Positions 1 through 8,041 of a DNA stretch of 22,256 nucleotides are shown in pieces. This DNA is from Mycolicibacterium porcinum (GTDB lineage Bacteria; Actinomycetota; Actinomycetes; Mycobacteriales; Mycobacteriaceae), in the NCBI GenBank assembly GCA_001942045.1, contig MSTD01000070.1, positions 1-22,256 of the forward strand, in the 5' to 3' direction. The position numbers were made by a program, and so were the translations under genes. The notes under the pieces are model-generated. The model was given only the letters and a program-made list of their open reading frames with translations, was not told the DNA's origin and searched no databases. Positions within the stretch are counted from its first letter, which is position 1, and each line of letters opens with the position of its first letter.

Positions 1-1980
1 CTCGTGACTGTTGACCGATGCCGAATGCACCCGCAGGGAGTTCAACGCCAGCACGCCGGCCGCCTTGGACAGCAGGCCGCGCCGGTCCGCGGCGATCATC
101 GTGACGTTGTAGATGTGTGGGCCGTCGCCCGGCGTGAGTTCGACGTGGACCCCGGCGTCCGATGCCAGTTCCATGAACCGCGGCTCGATGGGATCGGGCT
201 GCGGCAGTGGTTCGCCCGCCATCACCAGCCGGCACCGTCTGACCAGGTCACCGATCAGCGATGCCTTCCAATCCCCCCAAACCCCGGGTCCGGTAGCCAG
301 TGAGTCGGCCTCGGCGAGCACGTGGAGCAGCTCCAGCAGCACCATGTCACCATCGAGAGCGTCGGCCACGGCGTCAATGGTCTTGGGGTCCTGCAGATCT
401 CGTCGTGTCGCGGTGTCGGGCAGCAGCAGGTGATAGCGGACGATCTTCGACAGCACCTCGATGTCCGATGGCCATAGACCCAGCCGGGTACCGATCTGCG
501 TGGCCAATTCCGCGCCGATGACGCTGTGGTCACCGCCGCGGCCCTTGCCGATGTCGTGGCACAGCGCGCCCAGCAGCAGCAGGTCCGGACGTGACACCCG
601 GGTGGTGAAAGCGCCTGCCCGAGAGACGGTTTCCACCAGGTGGCGGTCGACGGTCCAGGTATGCACGACATCCCGTGGCGGCAGGTCGCGCACTGCGCCC
701 CACTCCGGGAACAGCCGACCCCACAGTCCGGTCCGGTCCAGGGCCTCGATGGTGGCCACCGCGGCGGGACCGGACGCGAGCAACACCAGCAGGTCCTTGA
801 GGGCCTGACGCGGCCACGGCGTACGCAGTTCCGGTGCGGTTTCGGCCAGTCTGCTCAACGTGGAGACCGCCATCGGCAGCCCGGCGCTGGCCGATGCGGC
901 CGCGACCCGCAGGATCAGACCCGGATCCCGCTCCGGGCGGGCGTCGCGGGCCAGGATCACCTCGCCGGCGTACTCGATCACCCCTTCGTCGAGCGGACGG
1001 CGCACCGGGCGGCGGAGCGCGGCGAAGCCGCGTCGCGGCAGGGCGTTGGCGGCGGTACGGATTCCGGAGTCGACGTAGTAGCTGACCGTGCGCGCCGCGT
1101 CGGAGAGCGTGCGGGCCAGATCGAACCGGTCCCCGATCCGCAACGCCGCGCCGATCTCGTCGGCGTGTTGCGCCAGCAGCAGTTCCCGCCCCCGACCGGA
1201 GGCCCGGTGCAGTTCGGTGCGGACATTCAGCAACGCCAGGTGGGCATCCCCCAGGGTGCCCGTCGGTGAGGCCAGCGCCCGGCTCGGATACACGTCGGCC
1301 AGTTGCGCGATCGCCAGCGCGTTGAGCAGTTGAACGTCCCGCAGTCCGCCCCGGCCCGACTTCAGGTCCGGTTCGGCGCGGTGCGCGATCTGGCCGCTGC
1401 GCTCCCACCTTGCCTGCGCGTGCTCGACGAGTTCGTCGAATCGCGAGGCGATCCCGATGCGCCACTGCCGGCGCGCCCCGCCGACCAGGAGTGCCGACAG
1501 ATCGGCATCGCCGGCGATATGACGCGCGTCGAGCATCGCCAGACCCACCGCGATGTCCTCACCGGCCACCTTCAGCGCCTCGGGCACGGTGCGCACGCTG
1601 TGGTCGATCCGAATATTGGCGTCCCACAAGGGATACCAGAGTTTCTCCGCGACCTCGGAGACGAGTTCGACCGGCATGTTGTCATGCAGCAGGGTGAGAT
1701 CGAGGTCGGAGTACGGCAACATCTCGCCGCGGCCAAGACCACCGGTGGCCACGATCGAGAATCCGCTGGTGGCCGTGATCCCGATCTCGGTAGCCTTTGT
1801 GGCGAGCCAGAATTCGTGCAGGTCGAGCAACGCGCGCCGCAAGGCGGCCGCATCGAGTTGGCGCGATCCCCCGCTGAGCAGCTGCTGAGTGGCCGCCGTC
1901 AGATCGTTGGCGGGCCGGGATGAAGCCGCCGGAGCCTCCTGAGCGGAGGCTCCGGCGTAATCTGGGTTGTTCTCTGTCAT
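1..1980 (-). CDS. glnD: PII uridylyl/adenylyltransferase GlnD, 3' end cut by the window edge
   Basis: Bifunctional nucleotidyltransferase and removing enzyme that modifies the PII protein in response to nitrogen status; in actinobacteria the modification is adenylylation. The reading frame is open from the ATG at 1978-1980 to base 1, giving 660 residues. The nucleotidyltransferase motif GGLGRGE...SDLDL is at about residues 80-95, with acidic metal ligands D92 and D94. The HD phosphohydrolase motif CHDIGKG (H475, D476) follows, and the first ACT domain begins near residue 620 ([14 protein letters not shown]). The family is about 800 residues long, so roughly the last 150, including the second ACT domain, lie outside the window. 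A strong ribosome site (GGGGAGGAG, 1987-1995) sits five bases before the ATG. It is the last gene of amtB-glnB-glnD. A perfect hairpin lies within codons 8-18, a part of the protein that is not conserved. Confidence 0.95.
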   Translation of the reverse strand, partial: MTENNPDYAGASAQEAPAASSRPANDLTAATQQLLSGGSRQLDAAALRRALLDLHEFWLATKATEIGITATSGFSIVATGGLGRGEMLPYSDLDLTLLHDNMPVELVSEVAEKLWYPLWDANIRIDHSVRTVPEALKVAGEDIAVGLAMLDARHIAGDADLSALLVGGARRQWRIGIASRFDELVEHAQARWERSGQIAHRAEPDLKSGRGGLRDVQLLNALAIAQLADVYPSRALASPTGTLGDAHLALLNVRTELHRASGRGRELLLAQHADEIGAALRIGDRFDLARTLSDAARTVSYYVDSGIRTAANALPRRGFAALRRPVRRPLDEGVIEYAGEVILARDARPERDPGLILRVAAASASAGLPMAVSTLSRLAETAPELRTPWPRQALKDLLVLLASGPAAVATIEALDRTGLWGRLFPEWGAVRDLPPRDVVHTWTVDRHLVETVSRAGAFTTRVSRPDLLLLGALCHDIGKGRGGDHSVIGAELATQIGTRLGLWPSDIEVLSKIVRYHLLLPDTATRRDLQDPKTIDAVADALDGDMVLLELLHVLAEADSLATGPGVWGDWKASLIGDLVRRCRLVMAGEPLPQPDPIEPRFMELASDAGVHVELTPGDGPHIYNVTMIAADRRGLLSKAAGVLALNSLRVHSASVNSHE
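1927..1957 (-). promoter_or_regulatory. Perfect 13-bp hairpin inside the start of glnD
   Basis: Arms 1927-1939 and 1945-1957 are exact reverse complements (CGCCGGAGCCTCC and GGAGGCTCCGGCG) around a five-base loop. It lies 21-51 bases after the A of the glnD start codon, in the linker before the catalytic domain. There is no T-run after it on the minus strand. It could be an attenuator, a U-less terminator, or a structure that lowers glnD expression relative to amtB and glnB. The structure is seen; its function is inferred. Confidence 0.55.
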
Positions 1981-2062
1981 TTCGACTCCTCCCCCGGCCG
2001 ATCACCGGGTAGTGCTCACGCGATTGCTGGCCAGGGAGAAGACGTCTCTATGGACGCCCCGG

Positions 2063-2407
<345 letters not shown>

Positions 2408-3763
2408 TTATTCCTCCCCGCCGTGACGACCAAGAACAGAACCCGTTCCGACAGCGACGAAGTCGTAAGCGCTCTCCGCGTGCTCGGACTCGTCGATACC
2501 GGATGCTTCCTCTTCTTTGTCCAGGCGCAGGCCCACGGTGTATTTGACAATCAACGCCAAGATAGCGGTACCCACCGCCGAATAGAGCAGAACAGCACCT
2601 GCCCCGACCGCCTGTCGCCACAGCTGGTCGAACCCGCCGCCGTAGAACAGGCCCGCAACTGCGGCGGGCGCTTCCTTGGTCGCGACCAGGCCCACGAGCA
2701 ACGTGCCGACGATGCCGCCGACCAGGTGCACGCCCACGACGTCGAGCGAATCGTCGAAGCCGAACTTGAACTTCAGGCCCACCGCCAGCGCGCACAGCAC
2801 ACCGGCCGCCGCACCGATCACCAGCGCGCCCACCACATTCACCGACGAGCAGGACGGGGTGATCGCCACCAGTCCGGCCACGATGCCCGAAGCCGCACCC
2901 AGTGAAGTCGCGTGTCCGTCGCGGATACGCTCGGTGAGCAGCCAGGCCAGCATCGCCGTCGCGGTTGCCACCGTGGTCGTGACAAAGGTCGAACCGGCAA
3001 CTCCGTTGGCCGACACCGCGGATCCGGCGTTGAACCCGTACCAGCCGAACCACAGCAAGCCGGCACCGAGCATCACGAACGGGAGGTTGTGTGGCCGCAT
3101 CGGCGTGGTGGGCCAACCGAGCCGCTTACCGAGGATGATGGCCAGGACCAGGCCCGCCGTTCCCGCGTTGATGTGCACCGCGGTACCACCGGCGAAGTCA
3201 ATTGCCTTGAGTTGGTTGGCAATCCAACCGCCGTGGTGAATCACGGTCTCGCCGTCGGAACCCTTGACGTCGAAATCGAAGACCCAGTGCGCGACCGGGA
3301 AGTAGACGACAGTGGCCCACAGCGCGGCGAACAGCAGCCAGCCGCCGAACTTGATGCGGTCGGCGACTGCGCCGGAAATCAGCGCGACGGTGATGATCGC
3401 GAACATCAGCTGGAAGCCCACGAACACGGTGGCCGGGATGGTCCCGACCAGCGCGATGGGCGCATCGGCCGAGCCGTTCGCACCGATGAGGCCCTTGAGA
3501 CCGAAGAACTGTGCCGGATTGCCGATGACGCCGGCGGTGTTGTCACCGAACGCGACCGAGTAGCCGTACAGCGCCCACAGCACCGTCACGACACCCATCG
3601 CGCTGACGCTCATCATGATCATGTTGAGCACGCCCTTGGCACGCACCATGCCGCCGTAGAAGAAGGCCAGACCCGGCGTCATCAACAGCACAAGCGCGGC
3701 GCTGGCCAGCATCCAGGCTGTGTCACCGGTGTCCGGCGCACCCAATATCGGGAATTGCTCCAC
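2408..3763 (-). CDS. amtB: Ammonium transporter Amt family
   Basis: Polytopic membrane channel (451 residues, about 11 helices) that takes up ammonium. The family start (AWMLASAALVLLMTPGLAFFYGGMVRAKGVLNM) is present. The twin pore histidines are visible as H197 (AVHINAGTAGLV) and H346 (DVVGVHLVGGIVGTLL), and FVGFQLMFA lies near residues 114-122. The start is a GTG at 3761-3763, chosen because a strong ribosome site (GAAGGAGGAA) lies seven bases upstream and residues 1-20 match the mature N-terminus of the family. First gene of amtB-glnB-glnD. The roughly 170-base upstream gap holds phased GTTTC/GTTAC half-sites that resemble binding sites of GlnR, the activator of this operon in M. smegmatis; induction under nitrogen limitation is therefore expected. 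Confidence 0.97.
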   Translation of the reverse strand: MEQFPILGAPDTGDTAWMLASAALVLLMTPGLAFFYGGMVRAKGVLNMIMMSVSAMGVVTVLWALYGYSVAFGDNTAGVIGNPAQFFGLKGLIGANGSADAPIALVGTIPATVFVGFQLMFAIITVALISGAVADRIKFGGWLLFAALWATVVYFPVAHWVFDFDVKGSDGETVIHHGGWIANQLKAIDFAGGTAVHINAGTAGLVLAIILGKRLGWPTTPMRPHNLPFVMLGAGLLWFGWYGFNAGSAVSANGVAGSTFVTTTVATATAMLAWLLTERIRDGHATSLGAASGIVAGLVAITPSCSSVNVVGALVIGAAAGVLCALAVGLKFKFGFDDSLDVVGVHLVGGIVGTLLVGLVATKEAPAAVAGLFYGGGFDQLWRQAVGAGAVLLYSAVGTAILALIVKYTVGLRLDKEEEASGIDESEHAESAYDFVAVGTGSVLGRHGGEE

Positions 3764-3842
3764 TCGCAGTTTCCTCCTTCACCACGCCACGGCCGCAAGG
3801 ATTTACGACCATTGACCTGGTCCAAGACAATGCTGAGTGGAT

Positions 3843-3924
3843 GTTTCAGCCACGGCGCCGTTGCGTTTCGCTCGTGTGAACGGATAGCCGGGCTGCGTTT
3901 CGCCGGTGTTACACCGTGCGTTTC
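3843..3924 (-). promoter_or_regulatory. GlnR-like operator array upstream of amtB
   Basis: On the minus strand two pairs fit the actinobacterial GlnR pattern gTnAC-N6-GAAAC: GTAAC-N6-GAAAC (3897-3912) and TTCAC-N6-GAAAC (3865-3880, preceded by G at 3881). Two further GAAAC elements lie at 3843-3847 and 3920-3924. The half-sites start at plus-strand positions 3843, 3865, 3876, 3897, 3908 and 3920, so they fall at almost exact multiples of one helical turn. Three copies of a TGCGTTTCG-type direct repeat underlie the array. A weak promoter follows (TTGTCT at 3825-3830, TAAATC at 3800-3805). That GlnR regulates this operon is established in M. smegmatis; occupancy here is inferred. Confidence 0.65.
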
Positions 3925-3934
3925 GCCGGAGTTT

Positions 3935-5308
3935 TCAGCCCAACAGGGCGTCGACGAAGGCCCCCGGTTCGAACGGCGCGAGGTCGTCGGGTCCTTCACC
4001 GAGCCCGACGAGTTTGACGGGAACACCGAGTTCCTGCTGGACGCGGAACACGATCCCGCCCTTGGCGGTGCCGTCGAGCTTGGTCAGCGCCACCCCGGTG
4101 ATGTCGACGACCTCGGCGAACACCTTGGCCTGCGGCAGGCTGTTCTGGCCGATGGTGGCATCGAGCACCAGCAGCACCTCGTCGACGGCGGCGCGCTTCT
4201 CCACCACCCGCTTGACCTTGCCGAGTTCGTCCATCAGGCCGGTCTTGGTGTGCAGGCGGCCCGCGGTGTCGATCACCACGACGTCGGCACCGGTCTTGAT
4301 CCCGTCGTCGACGGCGTCGAAGGCCACCGACGCCGGATCGGCGCCCTCGGGGCCGCGCACCACGTCGGCCCCCACCCGCGACCCCCAGGTCTGCAGCTGG
4401 TCGGCGGCAGCGGCGCGGAACGTGTCCGCGGCACCGAGCACGACGCGACGGCCGTCGGCCACCAGAACCCGGGCCAGTTTGCCCACCGTGGTGGTCTTGC
4501 CCGTGCCGTTCACGCCGACCACCAACAGCACGGACGGCTTGTCCGCATGCGGCAGCGCCTTGATCGAACGGTCCAGCTCGGGCCGCAGCTCCGACATCAG
4601 TACCTCGCGCAGCACGGCGCGGGCGTCCGCTTCGCTGCGCACGTTCTTGCTCGCCATCCGCTCACGCAGGGCGGAGACGACGGATTCAGTGACGACCGGG
4701 CCGAGGTCGGCGATCAGCAGGGTGTCCTCGATGGCCTCCCATGAGTCCTCGTCGAGATCGCCACCGCCGAGCAACCCGAGCATGCTGCGGCCCAATGCGT
4801 TCTGCGATTTTGCGAGCCGGCCCCGCAACCGGTCCATCCGCCCCTCGGCCGGGGCGATGTCCTCGACGGCCGCGGCGACCGGATCGGGTGTCTCGGTCGG
4901 CTCGACAACCGGTTCCGGCTCGGCCGCTTCTTCCGGCTCGACAGCCTCTTCCGGTTCCGCCGGCTCAACCGGTTTCGGCGGCACGACCGGCTCGGCCGGA
5001 GGTTCTGGCAGCTGAACATCAGAGATGGTGCGTTTGGGAGCATCTCGCGGAATCGTGGCGTCATCGCCGACCGCGGGCAGCCCGCTGGTGTCGATGCGCT
5101 CGACCGTCGGCGTGCCCGACTGGCTGAATGTGATGCCGGAGGACGCCGTATAGCCACCGGAACGGTCCAGCGGTTTCGTCGCGTCACGCTCGGACAGGCT
5201 GATTCGGCGCCGTCGATACCGCACCAGTCCGACCGTGAGAGCGACGACGACGAGAACGGCGACGACCGCGATAGCGATCCACAGACCCAACAACGCACCT
5301 TCTGTCAC
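3935..5308 (-). CDS. ftsY: Signal recognition particle receptor FtsY
   Basis: SRP receptor GTPase (457 residues) that docks ribosome-SRP complexes at the membrane for co-translational insertion. It begins with a transmembrane helix (residues 8-29) and a basic stop (RYRRRR), followed by a long acidic Pro/Glu linker (about 95-150), as is typical of actinobacterial FtsY. The N domain covers about 155-255 and the G domain carries GVNGTGKT (265-272), DTFRAAA (295-301), DTAGR (347-351) and TKLD (409-412), then GEGPDDL near the end. The GTG at 5306-5308 is the best start because the transmembrane segment follows directly, but no good ribosome site precedes it. A seven-bp inverted repeat (5308-5314 with 5325-5331) overlaps the start. 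Its neighbour is normally smc; here two inserted genes separate them. Confidence 0.97.
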   Translation of the reverse strand: MTEGALLGLWIAIAVVAVLVVVALTVGLVRYRRRRISLSERDATKPLDRSGGYTASSGITFSQSGTPTVERIDTSGLPAVGDDATIPRDAPKRTISDVQLPEPPAEPVVPPKPVEPAEPEEAVEPEEAAEPEPVVEPTETPDPVAAAVEDIAPAEGRMDRLRGRLAKSQNALGRSMLGLLGGGDLDEDSWEAIEDTLLIADLGPVVTESVVSALRERMASKNVRSEADARAVLREVLMSELRPELDRSIKALPHADKPSVLLVVGVNGTGKTTTVGKLARVLVADGRRVVLGAADTFRAAAADQLQTWGSRVGADVVRGPEGADPASVAFDAVDDGIKTGADVVVIDTAGRLHTKTGLMDELGKVKRVVEKRAAVDEVLLVLDATIGQNSLPQAKVFAEVVDITGVALTKLDGTAKGGIVFRVQQELGVPVKLVGLGEGPDDLAPFEPGAFVDALLG

Positions 5309-5409
5309 GCCGCCATTGTCTCAGGGCGGCGGTGCGGGAACGATCTGCCCCGTTTTCCCATCTCCGCCGCCCGACCCACTGATGCCAGAGTCGGCCGGAA
5401 AGATCGGCA

Positions 5410-5450
5410 TTCCGAATTTCCCACAATCGCGGTACACTCACGTACCGCGA
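5410..5450 (+). promoter_or_regulatory. Candidate promoter overlapped by a perfect 9-bp inverted repeat
   Basis: The 402-base spacer between ftsY and the PE-PPE gene (5309-5710) is divergent and must hold promoters for both. On the plus strand TTCCGA (5410-5415) and TACACT (5433-5438) are spaced by 17 bases, a good SigA-type arrangement. A perfect inverted repeat with arms TCGCGGTAC (5427-5435) and GTACCGCGA (5442-5450) and a six-base spacer covers the -10 element, as a repressor operator would. This would give the PE-PPE gene a leader of about 265 bases. The rest of the spacer holds the hairpin at 5496-5518 and an AT-richer patch near 5525-5580. Confidence 0.4.
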
Positions 5451-5495
5451 CGGTATTTCGCCGTCTCCGCACACACGTTCCAACGCTTCAAAGGC

Positions 5496-5518
5496 AGCCG
5501 TAGATTTCATCTACGGCT
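5496..5518 (+). other. Perfect 10-bp stem-loop in the ftsY/PE-PPE divergent spacer
   Basis: Arms AGCCGTAGAT (5496-5505) and ATCTACGGCT (5509-5518) enclose a three-base loop (TTC). If the promoter near 5433 is used, the hairpin lies in the leader of the PE-PPE transcript. It could be a regulatory RNA element, a premature terminator or a second operator; it has no T-run on either strand. TAGATT (5501-5506) inside it also resembles a -10 box, with GTTCCA (5477-5482) 18 bases upstream. Confidence 0.4.
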
Positions 5519-5710
5519 TCGCTGCATTGCCCGATAAATCACTGGATAAAGCCAATCTAACTGCAGATTTCAATTTTCCTTCGCAGTTTCTCCAATTCGC
5601 TGACAACTGATACAGGCCTGGTCCACGATTCCAAACGGGTCGGGAATGACTTCAGCGTTCGGTCGGCATGTGGTCCTTCCCTCGGGATTTCTCGGTAAGG
5701 GAGGGCAAGG

Positions 5711-7207
5711 ATGCACATTCGCGTGCTTCGGGCGGCAGCACTGACGTTGGTCGCCCTGGCCGGCACGGTCGGGCTGGTGCTGCAGGCGAGCATGACAACG
5801 CTGGTTCAGCTGGCGGCGACGGCGCTCATCATGGGCGGCACCGGGATGAAGGCCCTGGGCGACCCGCACCAGTGGGGTGCAGGCAGCTACGTGGACCAGG
5901 TGAACAACACCTACCTGGCCGACCGGCACCTCGACGAGGACGACTTGAAATGGGTGTCCACACCGGAGCAGTTCTGGCCGGCGACCGGCTTGACCGACAT
6001 CAGCTTCGACACCTCGGTCGCTCGCGGTGTGCTCAGCCTCCACAACGCTGTCCTGAGCACACCGGGAGAAAAGGTCGTCGTGGGTTACTCGCAGAGTGCC
6101 AACATCGCCACTCGGGAGAAGCGGAATCTGACCGAACTCCGCGCGCAAGGCGCCACGGTGCCCGCACCCGACGAGCTGTCGTTCGTGTTCGTGGCCAACC
6201 CCAACCGGCCCAACGGCGGAATCCTGGCCCGGTTCGAGGGCCTCTACATCCCGATCCTCGGAGTCAGCTTCGACGGCGCCACGCCCGATGACGAATACCA
6301 GACCACCGACATCGCCCGCCAGTACGATCTGATCGCCGACTTTCCCAAATACCCACTCAACCTGCTGGCGGATCTCAACGCCCTGATGGGCTACTTCTAC
6401 CTCCACCCGAATTACGGGTCCTCGGTGGTCGACCTGAACGACCCGAGCAGCTACGACTCCTACACGTCTGGCAACACCACCTACTACCTGATGCACACCG
6501 AGCACCTTCCGCTGCTGCAGCCGTTGCGCGACTTGGGAATCCCCGCACCGGTGATCGACCTGGCCGAGCCCACGCTGCGGGTACTGATCGAGCTCGCCTA
6601 TGACCGCACGCCCGCCAACATGGGTGTTCCGACCCGTGCCGGGCTGATACCCCACATCGACTTCGACAAGTTGGCATCGGACCTGAGGGCCGCCGCCGAC
6701 GAGGGTGTGCGCAACGCGCTCGCCGACCTAGGGATCAACGTCGGCGACGCTGCCGATCGCCGCACGGAAAACATTGCCGCACTGGATAAGCCGGCGCCCG
6801 ACAAGGTGACACCCCAGATTTCGACGCCGGAAGGTCCACAGCCCGAACGCACCCGGCCGCGGGCGCCAGGCCCGCAGCCCGCAACGGAGATCGACGTCGA
6901 CACCGCCGACGCTGCGGTCAAGGCTGAGACCGATATCAAGACCGAGGCCAAGACCAAGACGCCGCCGAAGCCGAGAGCCACCGCTGAGCGAATCCGCCAG
7001 TCAGTGCGGCACGCGCTCGCACCCAAGACGTCCGACGTCGGCCAGGCCGATGAGCCGGGCGCCGACCCGCGTCCGAACCACGGGGTTGCTCGTTCCGACG
7101 AAAGCGCTTCGGCCCAGCCCAAATCCGCAACCGCGGCGACGAGAAACAGCGGTACGCACCATAAGCCGCGCCGCAGCCTCCGCGCCGGACACTCCGACGC
7201 GGCATAG
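5711..7207 (+). CDS. Exported PE-PPE domain (serine hydrolase) protein
   Basis: 498-residue protein with a hydrophobic N-terminal export signal or anchor (about residues 5-43), a PE-PPE/cutinase-like alpha/beta-hydrolase domain (about 45-315), and a disordered Pro/Ala/Lys/Thr-rich tail (about 320-498). The nucleophile motif GYSQSA places the catalytic serine at S127. The early segment GGTGMKALGDP, the family pattern SFVFVANPNRPNGGILARF, the likely acid in QYDLIADFP (D206 or D210) and the likely histidine in LMHTEHLPLL (H262 or H265) fit the PE-PPE domain (Pfam PF08237). Family members characterised in mycobacteria are esterases acting on lipids. The protein lacks PE or PPE N-terminal domains. 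The ATG has a good ribosome site (AAGGGAGGG, 5697-5705). It is transcribed against ftsY and smc. Its substrate cannot be told from the sequence. Confidence 0.88.
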   Translation: MHIRVLRAAALTLVALAGTVGLVLQASMTTLVQLAATALIMGGTGMKALGDPHQWGAGSYVDQVNNTYLADRHLDEDDLKWVSTPEQFWPATGLTDISFDTSVARGVLSLHNAVLSTPGEKVVVGYSQSANIATREKRNLTELRAQGATVPAPDELSFVFVANPNRPNGGILARFEGLYIPILGVSFDGATPDDEYQTTDIARQYDLIADFPKYPLNLLADLNALMGYFYLHPNYGSSVVDLNDPSSYDSYTSGNTTYYLMHTEHLPLLQPLRDLGIPAPVIDLAEPTLRVLIELAYDRTPANMGVPTRAGLIPHIDFDKLASDLRAAADEGVRNALADLGINVGDAADRRTENIAALDKPAPDKVTPQISTPEGPQPERTRPRAPGPQPATEIDVDTADAAVKAETDIKTEAKTKTPPKPRATAERIRQSVRHALAPKTSDVGQADEPGADPRPNHGVARSDESASAQPKSATAATRNSGTHHKPRRSLRAGHSDAA

Positions 7208-7216
7208 CAACCATCG

Positions 7217-7274
7217 GCCGAGCGTGCGGGCAGTGTGGATCCACGGGGGAATCCGCGCCGTCCGCACGCTCGGC
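7217..7274 (+). terminator. Long inverted repeat after the PE-PPE gene, probable terminator
   Basis: Arms GCCGAGCGTGCGG (7217-7229) and CCGCACGCTCGGC (7262-7274) are exact reverse complements with 32 bases between them. Inside the spacer is a perfect 10-base palindrome, GTGGATCCAC (7235-7244). A second small hairpin (CTCCG-TGG-CGGAG, 7276-7288) follows. It begins ten bases after the PE-PPE stop codon. It lacks a T-run, which is common for mycobacterial terminators; a protein-binding role is also possible. Confidence 0.5.
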
Positions 7275-7398
7275 ACTCCGTGGCGGAGATTCGAGTAGTC
7301 CACTACGCATGCGCAGTAAATGGTCGGCTTGTGATCATCTGACTACCTCAGCCGGCAACCCGTCGGCGAGGCCGAACCCGGACACAAGGCACACCGCC

Positions 7399-8031
7399 AT
7401 GACTACCAACTCAGCGGCCGTCGGCACCACGACGGCGTCGCGCCCAAAACGGCGACGCACGAGCACCAAGAAATCGAAAGTGATGACGCCGACCATGATC
7501 GGTCTGATCGGCACTCTCGGTGGGGCACTGATCGCCGCCATGCCCTCAATCCTCGACAAGATCAATCCTCCCGACCGCAACATCGCGTCGGCACCCATCA
7601 CCGAGGTCCAGAACACTGGTTATGTATGGGTCGACTCGGTGAAGTTCAGCGATTCCGGAACGAAGGTGACGGTGTCGGGCACGGCGGTCCCCCGGGTCGA
7701 AGCGGTCGGGGTGATGATCAGCCCGCCGGACGCCACTGATCCGACGTGGTCCGCGGGGACGAAAGTCTCGGACGGCAAGTGGAGCGTCATCGTCAATGCC
7801 AACCAGAAGATGCCGTCGGATGTCGAGATCAAGGCGTTCTACAAAGAGCGCATCACGTCCGCCACACCGGTCACGAAGGCGTCGTACGTGATATTCAAGC
7901 TGGCCCCCACGACGTCGACACCGCCGCCGACGACTCCCGCACAGGGGGACGGCTGCGCCTCACAAGCCGGCGAGGGATGCTTCACCGGGCCCGGCTGGGG
8001 ACCACCGTCGATCTATCGAACAGGTCCGTAG
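7399..8031 (+). CDS. Unrecognised membrane-anchored protein with exported C-terminal domain
   Basis: I do not recognise this 210-residue protein. It has a basic, presumably cytoplasmic N-terminus (KRRRTSTKKSK, residues 17-27), one hydrophobic helix (about 33-52), then an apparently beta-rich domain (about 75-168, with alternating hydrophobic strands such as YVWVDSVKF, KVTVSGTAV and KWSVIVNAN). A Thr/Pro linker (171-180) and a short tail with two cysteines (C186, C194) and GPGWGPP follow. This suggests N-in topology with an Ig-like extracytoplasmic domain; that is inference. The frame is open from an ATG at 7309, but codons before 7399 are much less GC-rich at third positions, so 7399 is preferred; neither start has a strong ribosome site. 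The stop is 10 bases from the convergent smc stop. It may be co-expressed with the upstream PE-PPE gene, although an inverted repeat separates them. Confidence 0.7.
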   Translation: MTTNSAAVGTTTASRPKRRRTSTKKSKVMTPTMIGLIGTLGGALIAAMPSILDKINPPDRNIASAPITEVQNTGYVWVDSVKFSDSGTKVTVSGTAVPRVEAVGVMISPPDATDPTWSAGTKVSDGKWSVIVNANQKMPSDVEIKAFYKERITSATPVTKASYVIFKLAPTTSTPPPTTPAQGDGCASQAGEGCFTGPGWGPPSIYRTGP

Positions 8032-8041
8032 TCAACCCGAA

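Noticed and set aside
530..1465. 311-residue minus-strand frame within glnD
   Set aside because: It is out of frame with glnD, Arg/Gly-rich and lacks any motif, while the glnD frame is continuous with conserved NTase, HD and ACT motifs.
2912..4744. 610-residue plus-strand open frame across amtB and ftsY
   Set aside because: It lies opposite two clearly real genes, has no family similarity and is rich in His, Arg, Gly and Gln, the usual shadow of a GC-rich gene on the other strand.
7309..7398. Thirty extra N-terminal codons of the unrecognised membrane protein
   Set aside because: Codon use is unlike the rest of the gene (many A/T third positions) and the segment has no recognisable feature; the ATG at 7399 was preferred.
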